Assembly: GCF_001477055.1 (NCBI RefSeq)
Contig: NZ_LDRK01000010.1
Coordinates: forward strand, 1-64,000
Reading direction: 5' to 3'
Source of the DNA: Leucobacter chromiiresistens
Lineage (GTDB): Bacteria; Actinomycetota; Actinomycetes; Actinomycetales; Microbacteriaceae
DNA: 64,000 nt
Within the stretch, counting starts at the first letter, position 1. Each line of letters starts with the position of its first letter. The notes below the pieces were generated by a model, which worked only from the letters and a program-made list of their open reading frames with translations, did not search any database and was not told the DNA's origin. Positions 1 to 7,383 of the stretch are shown here, one piece after another. A program made the position numbers and the translations under genes.

Positions 1-263
1 CCGAGCGACGCGCGCAGCCCCGCGAGCGCCTCGACGAACCAGAGGTTCGAGAAGTCGTCGATCACGACGCCGACGCTGCGGGTGCGGGTTCCGGCGAGTC
101 CGGCGGCGAGCCTGCTCGGGGTGTAGTCGAGGTCCGAGATCGCGGCGAGCACCGCCTCCCGCTTCTCGGCACTCACCTTCGGCGAGCCGCGCAGCACCAG
201 CGACACGAGCGACTTCGAGACGCCGGCGCGCTCGGCCACGTCGTAGATGGTCGGTCGTCGCAT
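1..263 (-). CDS. LacI-family transcriptional regulator, N-terminal part (cut by window edge)
   Basis: Only the first 87 codons are inside the window; the gene continues past position 1. The protein starts MRRPTIYDVAERAGVSKSLV, a typical LacI/GalR helix-turn-helix in which recognition helix and hinge (SRLAAGLAGTRTRSVG) are both recognisable, and it then enters the periplasmic-binding-protein-like sugar-sensing fold (VGVVIDDFSNLWF). It starts at ATG 261-263 and is transcribed away from the oxidoreductase gene at 426. A perfect LacI-type palindrome lies between the two, so autoregulation plus repression of the divergent catabolic pair is likely. The effector sugar cannot be read from the fragment. 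Confidence 0.9.
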   Translation of the reverse strand, partial: MRRPTIYDVAERAGVSKSLVSLVLRGSPKVSAEKREAVLAAISDLDYTPSRLAAGLAGTRTRSVGVVIDDFSNLWFVEALAGLRASL

Positions 264-325
264 CGCAGTCCTTTCACGGGGCCCGCTTCAGGTTACGGGA
301 ACGGCGCCCCGTTTCGCGCGAACGA

Positions 326-354
326 TTGACAGCCCCGCCGGCGGCGGCTAGCGT
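326..354 (+). promoter_or_regulatory. Sigma-70-type promoter of the LacI-controlled pair
   Basis: A consensus -35 TTGACA (326-331) and a -10 TAGCGT (349-354) are separated by exactly 17 bp. The predicted transcription start, near 361, falls at the edge of the palindromic operator 363-376, the usual geometry for repression by a LacI-family protein. Confidence 0.65.
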
Positions 355-362
355 GACTCGCA

Positions 363-376
363 TTGGAGCGCTCCAA
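363..376. promoter_or_regulatory. LacI-family operator palindrome
   Basis: TTGGAGCGCTCCAA is a perfect 14-bp palindrome with the central CG of LacI/GalR operators. It lies between the divergent LacI gene and the oxidoreductase gene, just downstream of the -10 box, so a bound repressor would block initiation. Confidence 0.75.
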
Positions 377-425
377 CGCGCATCCTCATGCGAGATCCTC
401 ACCACGCACATTCGAAGGGAACCTC

Positions 426-1616
426 ATGAACGCATCCATCGGCGTCGCCGTCATCGGCGCGGGCATGGCCGGCAAGGCCCACGCCGCCGCATACCGCGCG
501 GCCTCCACCCTCTACGCGCCCGCGCTCCCCCCGATCCGGCTCGTCGCCATCGGCGACGTCTTCGAGCCGCTCGGATCGGAGACCGCGCAGCGATTCGGCT
601 TCGAGCGCCACGTCGCAGACTGGCGGGACATCGCGGCAGCCGACGACATCGACGTCGTGAGCGTCGTGGTCGCCAACTCGCTGCACCGCGAGATCGTCGA
701 GGGGCTCCTCGCGGCGGGCAAGCACGTGCTGTGCGAGAAGCCGCTCAGCGACACCCTCGAAAACGCGCGGTCCATGGCCGAAGCCGCGCGTCGCGCCGAA
801 GCGTCCGGCACCATCGCGCGCATCGGCTTCAGCTACCTGCGCGCTCCGGGAATCGCCTTCATCCGGCAGCTCATCGACGACGGCCGGCTCGGCGAGGTGC
901 TCCACTTCTCCGGACGCTACTGGACCGACTACGGCAGCCGCACCGACGCTCCCATCAGCTGGCGCTACCAGGGCCCGAACGGCTCCGGAGCACTCGGCGA
1001 CGTCGGCAGCCACCTCGGCTACATCGCGGAGTTCCTCTGCGGCCCCGCCCGCGAGGTCTCGGGCGGGCGCTTCCACACGGCCATCACCGAACGCCCGAAG
1101 CCACTCGGGCAGGTCGTCGGCCACAGCCGCGGCGGCGCGACAGACGGGACCGCTCCCGTGACGAACGACGACTACGCCTCGTTCAACGCCGAATTCGCGC
1201 ACTGCGTGGGCAGCATCGAGGTATCGCGCGTCGCCACCGGTCACCCGAACACGTGCACCGTCGAGGTCTTCGGATCGGGCGGAGCCGCGCGATGGTCGCA
1301 GACGAATCCCGCCCAGGTCGAGGTGATGCTGAACGACGAGCACGCCGACGTGGCGGGCTTCCGCACCGTCGCGCTCGGCCCCGCGCATCCCCACTACGCC
1401 GGAGGATGGGCGATGGACGCCCCGGGCGTGGGCATCGGGCAGAACGATCTCTTCGTGCACCAGGCGCGCGCCTTGCTCGAGGAGGTGGCGGGCCTCCCCG
1501 CCGCGCAGTCGCTGCCCCGATGCCGCACCTTCGACGACGGCGTGCACAGCATGGAGGTGCTCGCAGCCGTCGCCGAATCGGCGCGCGCCGGCGGTGCCGC
1601 GGTCGCGGTGGGCTGA
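426..1616 (+). CDS. Gfo/Idh/MocA family NAD(P)-dependent oxidoreductase
   Basis: A 396-residue cytoplasmic oxidoreductase. The N-terminal Rossmann fold begins GVAVIGAGMAGKAHA (residues about 6-20), the conserved CEKPLS motif near residue 103 supplies the catalytic-site lysine of the family, and a GDVGSHLGY segment near 200 corresponds to the family's substrate-side helix with its histidine. Family members oxidise hydroxyls of sugars or inositols with NAD(P). The start at ATG 426 is preceded by GAAGGGA at 414-420; an earlier in-frame reading lacks conserved sequence. It is followed after 49 bp by a TIM-barrel isomerase, an arrangement usual for sugar or inositol degradation pairs. The substrate cannot be deduced; control by the divergent LacI protein is inferred from the operator. 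Confidence 0.88.
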   Translation: MNASIGVAVIGAGMAGKAHAAAYRAASTLYAPALPPIRLVAIGDVFEPLGSETAQRFGFERHVADWRDIAAADDIDVVSVVVANSLHREIVEGLLAAGKHVLCEKPLSDTLENARSMAEAARRAEASGTIARIGFSYLRAPGIAFIRQLIDDGRLGEVLHFSGRYWTDYGSRTDAPISWRYQGPNGSGALGDVGSHLGYIAEFLCGPAREVSGGRFHTAITERPKPLGQVVGHSRGGATDGTAPVTNDDYASFNAEFAHCVGSIEVSRVATGHPNTCTVEVFGSGGAARWSQTNPAQVEVMLNDEHADVAGFRTVALGPAHPHYAGGWAMDAPGVGIGQNDLFVHQARALLEEVAGLPAAQSLPRCRTFDDGVHSMEVLAAVAESARAGGAAVAVG

Positions 1617-1665
1617 TCCGCCCCGCCCCGAGCCTCCCATCCGGACCCAAGAAACGAGCACCAGC

Positions 1666-2673
1666 ATGAAACTCGGCGTCTACAACGCGATCCTCCACGA
1701 CCGCAGCCTCCCCGAAGCGATCGCGGTCGTGCGCGACCTCGGCCTCGCCGGGATCGAGCTGAACTCGGGCGGCTTCCTCCCGGCGACGCACATTCCGACC
1801 CTCGACCAGATCATCGCCTCCGACGCGGCGCGCGACGACTTCCTCGGCGTCTTCGCGGGCACCGGCGTCTCGATCGCGGGGCTCAACTGCAACGGGAACC
1901 CGCTGCACCCCAACCCCGTGATCGGCGACGCGCACGCACGAGACGTGCGGCGGTCGATCCTGCTCGCCGAGCGGCTCGGGCAGGATCGGGTCGTCACGAT
2001 GTCGGGCCTCCCCGGCGGCGAACCCGGGTCGACCGTCGTCAACTGGGTCGTCAACGCCTGGAACTCGGCCGCGCTCGACGTGCTCGACTACCAGTGGGAT
2101 ATCGCGACCGGATTCTGGCGCGAGATCGACCGCTTCGCGGCGGACCACGGGGTGGGCGTCGCCCTCGAACTGCACCCGCAGAACCTGGTCTTCAACTCGG
2201 CCGACGTGCACAAGCTCATCGAGCTCACGGGGGCCACGCACCTCGGCGTCGAACTCGACGCGTCGCACCTCTTCTGGCAGCAGATGGATCCGGTCTCCGT
2301 GGTGCGGCACCTCGGCGAGCTCGTCTTCCACGCCGCCGCGAAAGACGTGCGCGTGAACCCGGAGTGGGCGCGGCTCAACGGGGTGCTCGACAACTCGTTC
2401 CGCCGTCTGGCGCCCGACGAGCCCCGCACCAACCTCGGCGGAGACGAATGGGCCAACGCCTGGCCGGAGCACTCGGCCTGGGACTTCGTCGCACTCGGCC
2501 GCGGCCACGACACCGCGTTCTGGACGGAGTTCTTGCGCGCCCTCCACGAGGTAGACCCAGAAATGTGGGTGAACATCGAGCACGAGGACGTCTCGCTCGG
2601 CCGGCTCGAGGGCCTGCAGGTCGCGTCGGAGGTACTGCTCGAGGCGGACGCCGCGCTGCGAGCCGGCCTGTAG
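1666..2673 (+). CDS. Sugar phosphate isomerase/epimerase (xylose-isomerase-like TIM barrel)
   Basis: A 335-residue protein starting MKLGVYNAILHDRSLPEAI with barrel-strand motifs such as GLAGIELNSGGFLP, VALELHPQNLVFN, LGVELDASHLFWQ and WVNIEHEDVSLG. The acidic and histidine residues in those strands match the metal-binding set (Glu, Asp, His, Glu) of the AP_endonuc_2 fold used by sugar isomerases, epimerases and inosose dehydratases. It is the second gene of the LacI-controlled pair and probably acts on the ketone made by the upstream dehydrogenase. No clear Shine-Dalgarno precedes ATG 1666 beyond a purine-rich GAAACGAG. Exact substrate unknown. Confidence 0.85.
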   Translation: MKLGVYNAILHDRSLPEAIAVVRDLGLAGIELNSGGFLPATHIPTLDQIIASDAARDDFLGVFAGTGVSIAGLNCNGNPLHPNPVIGDAHARDVRRSILLAERLGQDRVVTMSGLPGGEPGSTVVNWVVNAWNSAALDVLDYQWDIATGFWREIDRFAADHGVGVALELHPQNLVFNSADVHKLIELTGATHLGVELDASHLFWQQMDPVSVVRHLGELVFHAAAKDVRVNPEWARLNGVLDNSFRRLAPDEPRTNLGGDEWANAWPEHSAWDFVALGRGHDTAFWTEFLRALHEVDPEMWVNIEHEDVSLGRLEGLQVASEVLLEADAALRAGL

Positions 2674-2737
2674 GTCGAGGGGCTGCCGCGGCGCGCGTGG
2701 CGCGCGGGCGCGGATCGCGTGGCGCGCGCCCCGTGAT

Positions 2738-2795
2738 CCGCGAGAGCGCAGTTGACGTCGTCCGCACGAGCGGGCGCGACCGGAACTGCGCTCTC
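2738..2795. repeat. 14-bp inverted repeat with 30-nt loop between convergent genes
   Basis: The arms GCGAGAGCGCAGTT (2738-2751) and AACTGCGCTCTCGC (2782-2795) are perfectly complementary. The structure sits in the 180-bp gap between convergent genes ending at 2673 and 2854. It lacks a T-run, so it may be a transcription barrier or a dispersed palindromic element. The remainder of the gap is GC-rich with no other recognisable signal. Confidence 0.6.
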
Positions 2796-2853
2796 GCCGC
2801 GCGCCCATCACACCGCCGCGCGCCGCCCCTCGCGCCGCCGCGCGGGCCGCCCA

Positions 2854-3876
2854 TCACACCGCCGTGCGCTCGCCCGTCAGCGCGCTCGCCCGCGCGGCGT
2901 CGAGCACCGCGACGGTGTGGAGCGCCTGCTCGAGGGTCACGTTCGGGGTCTCGCCCGCGGCGAGCGCGCGGTGCAGGTCGCGGTAGAACTCGGTGTAGTC
3001 GCCGCGCTGCGAGGGGACGCGGACCGCGCCGGCCCCGGTCGTCAGCACGCCCCACCGCTCCTCGGCCTCGAGGCCCCAGACGTCCGCGTCGGCGGAGGGG
3101 GTCAGCCCGGCGCGCAGCTGCTCGACCTGCACGTCGGACATGTGCGACTCGTAGTTGCCCTCGCGGCCGATGACGATCATGCGGCGGTCGTCGCGCCGCG
3201 CGCCCTTCGTCGACGACACCGCGCTGAAGACGCCGGATGCGTGGTGCAGCCCGAGGAAGAAGCCGACGTCGACGCGACGCTCCCCCGTGCCGATCCAGTC
3301 GAGATGGGCGTCGACGCGCTCCACGGGCCCGAAGAGCTGCGTGAGCTGGTCGACGACGTGCGCGCCGAGGTCGCGCAGCAGCCCCTCGTCGGGGCCCTGG
3401 TCGAGCACCGTCCGGTCGTCCTGCTCGAGGGCGAAGTCGGCCCGCCACACCGGTCCGAGCTCGCCCGATGCGAGCACCGCTTGCAGCGTGACGAGGTCGG
3501 TGTCCCAGCGTCGGTTGTGGAACACGGTGAGCGTGCGCTGCGCCGCGTGCGCCGCTGCGATCAGCTCGCGGGCGGTCTCGGCGTCGGGCGCGAACGGCTT
3601 GTCGGCGACCACGTGCACGCCGCGTTCGAGGGCGCGCAGCACGAGCTCGCGCCGGGTTGCGGGCGGCGTGGTGATGACGACGGCGTCGACGCCCGCGTCG
3701 ATGAGCGCATCGAGCGATGCGAAAGCGGGCACGCCCGGCGCGGCTGCGGCGAGCGCGTCGCGCGTGGACTCGGATCGCGCGACCACGCCGACGAGCTCCC
3801 ATTCGGCGGCGGCCTGCACGTAGGGCAGATGGAAGAGGCGTCCTCCGACGCCGAATCCGACGATTCCGATGCGCAT
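2854..3876 (-). CDS. Gfo/Idh/MocA family oxidoreductase
   Basis: A 340-residue enzyme beginning MRIGIVGFGVGGRLFHLPYV, a glycine-rich dinucleotide-binding loop, followed by ADKPFAP near residue 97 (EKP-type motif) and HNRRWDTD near 127, typical of the YdgJ/IolW/IolX branch of the family. The C-terminal alpha/beta substrate domain is complete. It lies 9 bp downstream of the MFS sugar transporter stop on the same strand, so the two probably form one transcript controlled from the operator near 5430. By context it could oxidise an inositol stereoisomer or related polyol brought in by that transporter, which is inference only. Confidence 0.87.
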   Translation of the reverse strand: MRIGIVGFGVGGRLFHLPYVQAAAEWELVGVVARSESTRDALAAAAPGVPAFASLDALIDAGVDAVVITTPPATRRELVLRALERGVHVVADKPFAPDAETARELIAAAHAAQRTLTVFHNRRWDTDLVTLQAVLASGELGPVWRADFALEQDDRTVLDQGPDEGLLRDLGAHVVDQLTQLFGPVERVDAHLDWIGTGERRVDVGFFLGLHHASGVFSAVSSTKGARRDDRRMIVIGREGNYESHMSDVQVEQLRAGLTPSADADVWGLEAEERWGVLTTGAGAVRVPSQRGDYTEFYRDLHRALAAGETPNVTLEQALHTVAVLDAARASALTGERTAV

Positions 3877-3885
3877 GCGCGCTCC

Positions 3886-5361
3886 TTACCTGCTTCGCGG
3901 CACGTAGATCGCGCCGGTGGTCACTTCTTCTTCGAGGGCCTCGAGGGTGCGCCCGCGCGTCTCGGGCACACTCTTCCACACGAAGAGCAGCGCGAGCGCG
4001 CCCACGGCGGCGAAGACGAAGAATGTGTTCGAGATCCCGACCCCGTCGACGAGGGGAAGGAAGAACAGTGCGACGACGCCGTTCATGATCCAGAGGGCGA
4101 ACACCGAGATGCCCATGCCGATGCCGCGCATGTGCAGGGGGAAGATCTCCGAGAGGTAGACCCAGACGGCGACGTTCAGGAAGGTCTGCATCGAGCCGAC
4201 GAAGATGACGACCAGGGCGAGGATCACCCACGGCCGCACGGCGTTGCCCTCGGGGAGGGTGAGCGAGGCGGCGCCGATGAGCAGGTGGCTCACGGTCGTG
4301 AGCGTGAACCCGGTGATGAAGGTCTTGCGGCGGTCGAGGCGGTCCATCATCTGGAGGGCGATGATCGCGCCGATCACGGCGATCACGCCGGGCGCGACGT
4401 TCGCGATGAGGGCGGCGTTCTGGGAGAAGCCCGACTGCTCGAGCACCTGGCTGCCGAAGTACATGATCGAGTTGATGCCGGTGAGCTGCTGGGCGATGCC
4501 GAGCCCGACGCCGACGAGGATGATCTTGGTGAGGTTGCGGTTCGCGAAGATGGCGCGCCAGCCGATCTGCGATGCGCCGCGCTCCTCGTCGACGAGCGCG
4601 CGCAGCTCGCCGATCTCGGCGGCGGCGCGCACGGGGGTGCGCACGGTGGCGAGCACGCGCTCGGCACCGGCGTAGTCGCCGCGGCCCACGAGCCAGCGCG
4701 GCGATTCGGGCATGCGCAGCATCCCGAAGAAGAGGGCGATCGCGGGTACGGCGCAGACCGCGAACATCACGCGCCAGATCCCGTCGATGTGGCCCCACAC
4801 GTTGCCGATGACGGCGTTGACGACGAAGGCGGCCAGCTGGCCGACGACGATCATGAGCTCGTTGCGGCCCGCGAGGGACCCGCGGATCTCGTACGGCGCG
4901 AGCTCTGCGAGGAAGACGGGGACGACGGTCGAGGCGCCGCCCACGGCGAGTCCGAGCAGCACGCGGCCGAGGATGAGCGTGCCGAATCCGAGCGGCGTGT
5001 GCGTGCCGGGGGTGTCGCCGCCGGGCGCGAAGACGACGAAGGCGGTGCCCGCGAAGAAGAGCACGGCGAGCAGGATGATGGTCCTCCGGCGGCCCCAGCC
5101 GTCGGAGAGGCGACCGCAGACCATCGCGCCGAGGGCGGCCGCGAAGACCAGCGAGCTGGTGAACCACCCTTCGAGGAAGGGGGTGAGGCCGAGCTCCTCC
5201 GACATGGGGCTGAGGGCGCCGTTGACCACTCCGGTGTCGTATCCGAAGAGCAGGCCGCCGAAGGTGGCGATGAGCGCCACGAGTCCGAGGCGGCGCCGAT
5301 GCGGCCCGGTTCCGAGCGGGGGCAGCGATGTACGACTCTCGCCCGCGGTTCCGACTGACAT
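3886..5361 (-). CDS. MFS sugar porter, probably inositol/sugar:H+ symporter (IolT-like)
   Basis: A 491-residue, 12-helix inner-membrane transporter of the sugar porter branch of MFS. Signature motifs are visible: FGYDTGVVNGAL in helix 1, GRLSDGWGRRR in loop 2-3, MPESPRWLVGRG before the central loop, QQLTGINSIMYFG in helix 7 and PETRGRTLEALE at the end. I chose ATG at 5359-5361 because GGAG sits 7 nt upstream; an in-frame ATG at 5412 would put the promoter inside the gene. The operator palindrome at 5424-5437 lies between its predicted -35 and -10. Clustering with the iol genes and the shared operator style suggest inositol uptake, but the substrate is inferred. Confidence 0.87.
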   Translation of the reverse strand: MSVGTAGESRTSLPPLGTGPHRRRLGLVALIATFGGLLFGYDTGVVNGALSPMSEELGLTPFLEGWFTSSLVFAAALGAMVCGRLSDGWGRRRTIILLAVLFFAGTAFVVFAPGGDTPGTHTPLGFGTLILGRVLLGLAVGGASTVVPVFLAELAPYEIRGSLAGRNELMIVVGQLAAFVVNAVIGNVWGHIDGIWRVMFAVCAVPAIALFFGMLRMPESPRWLVGRGDYAGAERVLATVRTPVRAAAEIGELRALVDEERGASQIGWRAIFANRNLTKIILVGVGLGIAQQLTGINSIMYFGSQVLEQSGFSQNAALIANVAPGVIAVIGAIIALQMMDRLDRRKTFITGFTLTTVSHLLIGAASLTLPEGNAVRPWVILALVVIFVGSMQTFLNVAVWVYLSEIFPLHMRGIGMGISVFALWIMNGVVALFFLPLVDGVGISNTFFVFAAVGALALLFVWKSVPETRGRTLEALEEEVTTGAIYVPRSR

Positions 5362-5415
5362 TCTGTGACTCCTTCGTCGTGCACGCGACTCGCCGAGTAA
5401 CGGTCGCTTCATCTG

Positions 5416-5444
5416 AGCCTAACAATGTCGTTACATTTGGACAA
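5416..5444 (-). promoter_or_regulatory. Promoter of the MFS transporter gene
   Basis: On the minus strand, TTGTCC (5439-5444) and TAGGCT (5416-5421) are separated by 17 bp. The spacer holds the AATGT-N4-ACATT palindrome, so a bound GntR-type repressor would exclude RNA polymerase. Confidence 0.5.
5424..5437. promoter_or_regulatory. Putative GntR/HutC-type operator
   Basis: AATGTCGTTACATT is a perfect palindrome around four central bases (AATGT-N4-ACATT). It has the same GT-N4-AC core and spacing as the two TTGT-N4-ACAA sites beside the GntR gene at 16107. It overlaps both the MFS promoter and the -35 of the divergent TSUP gene, and may control both. Confidence 0.6.
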
Positions 5445-5464
5445 ACTTTTTCCCGCGGTACAGT
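5437..5464 (+). promoter_or_regulatory. Promoter of the TSUP gene, apparently leaderless
   Basis: TTGGAC (5437-5442) and TACAGT (5459-5464) are separated by 16 bp. The expected transcription start falls at 5470-5471, the same base as the GTG start codon, so the mRNA would have no 5' leader. There is no Shine-Dalgarno in front of the gene. Confidence 0.5.
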
Positions 5465-5470
5465 GGTCCG

Positions 5471-6226
5471 GTGATGTCCGCGCTGCCCGAGCTCGCCCCG
5501 TTCGCCTGGCCGCTGCTCGCGCTCGCCGCCTGCATCGTGGGGTTCTCGAAGACGGCGCTCCCCGGCGCCAACACGGTCGCGATCGCGATCTTCGCCGCCA
5601 TCCTCCCGGCCAAGCAGTCGACCGGCGCGCTGCTCGTGCTGCTCATCGTGGGCGACGTCTTCGCCGTGTGGGCCTACCGCAGGCACACCAGCTGGCAGAC
5701 CATTCTGCGCCTCGCCCCCGCCGTCGTCGCGGGCCTCGCGCTGGGCGCGGCCTTCCTCGCGTTCGCCAGCGACGGCTGGGTGCGCCGCGTGATCGGCGCG
5801 ATCCTGCTGCTCGTCGTCGCCGTCACCGTCTGGCGCCGCTACTTCTCGCTCGGGGCGTCGGCGGGGTCCGGGGGGCGCACCGGCAGCATCGTCTACGGCT
5901 CGCTGTCGGGGTTCACCACGATGGTCGCGAACGCCGGCGGGCCCGTCATGTCGATGTACTTCCTCGCCGCGAAGTTCCCCGTGCAGGCGTTCCTCGGCAC
6001 CGCGGCCTGGTTCTTCGCGCTCATCAACCTCGCGAAACTCCCGTTCTCGTTCGGGCTCGGCCTCATCGACGCCTCCAGCCTCGCGCTCGACCTGCTGCTC
6101 GTGCCGGGCGTCGTCGTCGGCGCGCTGATCGGGCGCTGGATCGCGGTGCGCATCTCGCAGCGCGTCTTCGAGAGCGCGGTGCTCGTCGTGACGATCCTCG
6201 CCGCGCTCTACCTCGTCGTCTTCTGA
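5471..6226 (+). CDS. TSUP-family (TauE/SafE) membrane transporter
   Basis: A 251-residue integral membrane protein with about eight hydrophobic helices. The first half carries the SKTALPGANTVAIAIFA stretch and the second half FTTMVANAGGPVMSMYFLAAK, the paired G-rich repeats of the TauE/SafE/TSUP family that exports organosulfur or small organic anions. Start codons GTG 5471 and ATG 5474 are adjacent; no ribosome site precedes them, consistent with leaderless translation. Its promoter overlaps the operator of the divergent sugar transporter, so it may be co-regulated with inositol uptake, although its substrate is unknown. The stop codon is repeated downstream in a 15-bp tandem array. Confidence 0.85.
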   Translation: MMSALPELAPFAWPLLALAACIVGFSKTALPGANTVAIAIFAAILPAKQSTGALLVLLIVGDVFAVWAYRRHTSWQTILRLAPAVVAGLALGAAFLAFASDGWVRRVIGAILLLVVAVTVWRRYFSLGASAGSGGRTGSIVYGSLSGFTTMVANAGGPVMSMYFLAAKFPVQAFLGTAAWFFALINLAKLPFSFGLGLIDASSLALDLLLVPGVVVGALIGRWIAVRISQRVFESAVLVVTILAALYLVVF

Positions 6227-6258
6227 GCCGTCGTCTTCTGAGCCGTCGTCTTCTGAGC
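6214..6258. repeat. Three tandem copies of a 15-bp unit carrying the TSUP stop codon
   Basis: CGTCGTCTTCTGAGC is repeated three times without change. The first copy contains the TSUP stop codon TGA; because 15 is a multiple of three the later copies repeat the same in-frame stop. The rest of the gap to 6337 is a very GC-rich, hairpin-prone stretch between convergent genes. Confidence 0.85.
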
Positions 6259-6337
6259 CGGGGAGCCCCGGGGCGCGCGGGCGGGGAGCGCGCAGCGGCG
6301 CGCAGCGCCGCGGAGCCCGCCCGCCCGCGCCACCCCC

Positions 6338-7207
6338 TCAGCTCAGGCCGGCCAGCTCCCGCAGTTTCGCGAGCTGGAAGCGCGACACCTCGTCGGCCCG
6401 CTCATCCTCGGCGAACACGTTCGACACGATGAGGGCGTCGTCGCGGTCGAGATACCCTGATGCACGCAGGGCGCCGAAGAGCTCCTGCCAGTCGACGTCG
6501 CCGTCGCCGATCGCGAGGTGCTGATGCACGCGCACCGCGTTGCCCGGCGGATTGGTGATGTAGCGCAGCGCGTGCGACCGGGTGTGGTCGAACGTGTCGG
6601 CGGCGTAGACAGCGCCGAGGCGATCCCCGAGCTCCGGGATCAGGCTCGCCGCCCGATCGCCGGAGTGGAAGGTGTGCGCCGCGACGTACACGTAGCCGAC
6701 GCGGTCGGTGTTCAGCCCGCGGATGATGCGCCACGCCTCGAGCCCGTCCTCCACGAAGTCGTCGGGGTGGGGGTCGAAGTTGAGCGCGACGCCCTCCCGC
6801 TCGAGCACGGGGATGAGCTGCTCCATCGCGCGGTAGAAGGCGTACTCCGACTCCTCCTCGCGCTCGGGGCGGCCCGAGAACTCGGTGTTCACGATGGGCG
6901 CCTCGAGCTCCGCGGCGATCTCGATGTAGCGCGTCGTGTTGAAGACGGCCGCTTCGACCTGATGCGGTTCGGGCCCGCCGAAGCGCTGCACGGGCAGCAC
7001 CGAGGTGATGGTCACTCCGGCGTCCTTCGCGCGCTTCTTCAGCTGCGCGATGAGCGCGCTGTCGACCTTCGGGTAGTGGAAGTGCCGCCCGAAGTCGGGG
7101 TTCGGCGTCAGCTGCAGGTACTCGTACCCGAGCCGCGCGACGAGGTCGGGGAAGTCGAGCAGGTGGACGGAATCGTTGTACGGCGTGGGGTCGAGTGCGA
7201 TGCGCAC
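6338..7207 (-). CDS. iolH: Sugar phosphate isomerase/epimerase, IolH-like
   Basis: A 289-residue TIM-barrel protein, the length of Bacillus IolH. It starts MRIALDPTPYNDSVHLLDFP and carries YEYLQLTPNPDF, PIVNTEFSGRPERE, LNFDPHPDDFVEDG and VYVAAHTFHSGD, where Glu, Asp and His residues line up with the metal site of the xylose-isomerase-like fold. It is the last gene of the iol run, separated from iolG by 176 bp that include a 21-bp stem hairpin, so its expression may be set apart from the rest. Its precise reaction in inositol use is not settled even in model organisms; the symbol is assigned by similarity of length, motifs and position. Confidence 0.65.
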   Translation of the reverse strand: MRIALDPTPYNDSVHLLDFPDLVARLGYEYLQLTPNPDFGRHFHYPKVDSALIAQLKKRAKDAGVTITSVLPVQRFGGPEPHQVEAAVFNTTRYIEIAAELEAPIVNTEFSGRPEREEESEYAFYRAMEQLIPVLEREGVALNFDPHPDDFVEDGLEAWRIIRGLNTDRVGYVYVAAHTFHSGDRAASLIPELGDRLGAVYAADTFDHTRSHALRYITNPPGNAVRVHQHLAIGDGDVDWQELFGALRASGYLDRDDALIVSNVFAEDERADEVSRFQLAKLRELAGLS

Positions 7208-7264
7208 GCGGGGGCCTCCTCAGAATTCGCGGTGCTGCTGGTCATGATGCTTGGGGCTTCGGTG

Positions 7265-7324
7265 AGCGATTCGGCGTCGGTGAGAGCCTTTCAGGAGATT
7301 TCGTCTCACCGACGCCGAATCGCT
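7265..7324. repeat. Perfect 21-bp inverted repeat (18-nt loop) between iolG and iolH
   Basis: The left arm 7265-7285 and right arm 7304-7324 are perfect complements of each other (arm begins AGCGATTCGGCG). The 18-nt loop lies at 7286-7303. There is no T-run, so it is not a textbook terminator. It could stabilise or partly terminate the long iol transcript, or be a small palindromic mobile repeat. Confidence 0.85.
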
Positions 7325-7383
7325 GACGCGCCCGGGCCCGGAGCGCCCGGGTCCGGATCCCCCGCGCCCCGAGCGCTCGGGGC

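Noticed and set aside
2752-5358. A long plus-strand open frame antisense to the oxidoreductase and MFS genes
   Set aside because: No homology-like motifs, and both genes beneath it are clear.
2375-5686. A 1,100-codon open frame on the minus strand across oxidoreductase and transporter genes
   Set aside because: Arg/Pro/Ala-rich translation with no motifs; it is a high-GC shadow of the real genes in another frame.
7265-7324. Insertion sequence terminal inverted repeats
   Set aside because: Only an 18-nt loop lies between the arms and there is no transposase; treated as a palindromic element.
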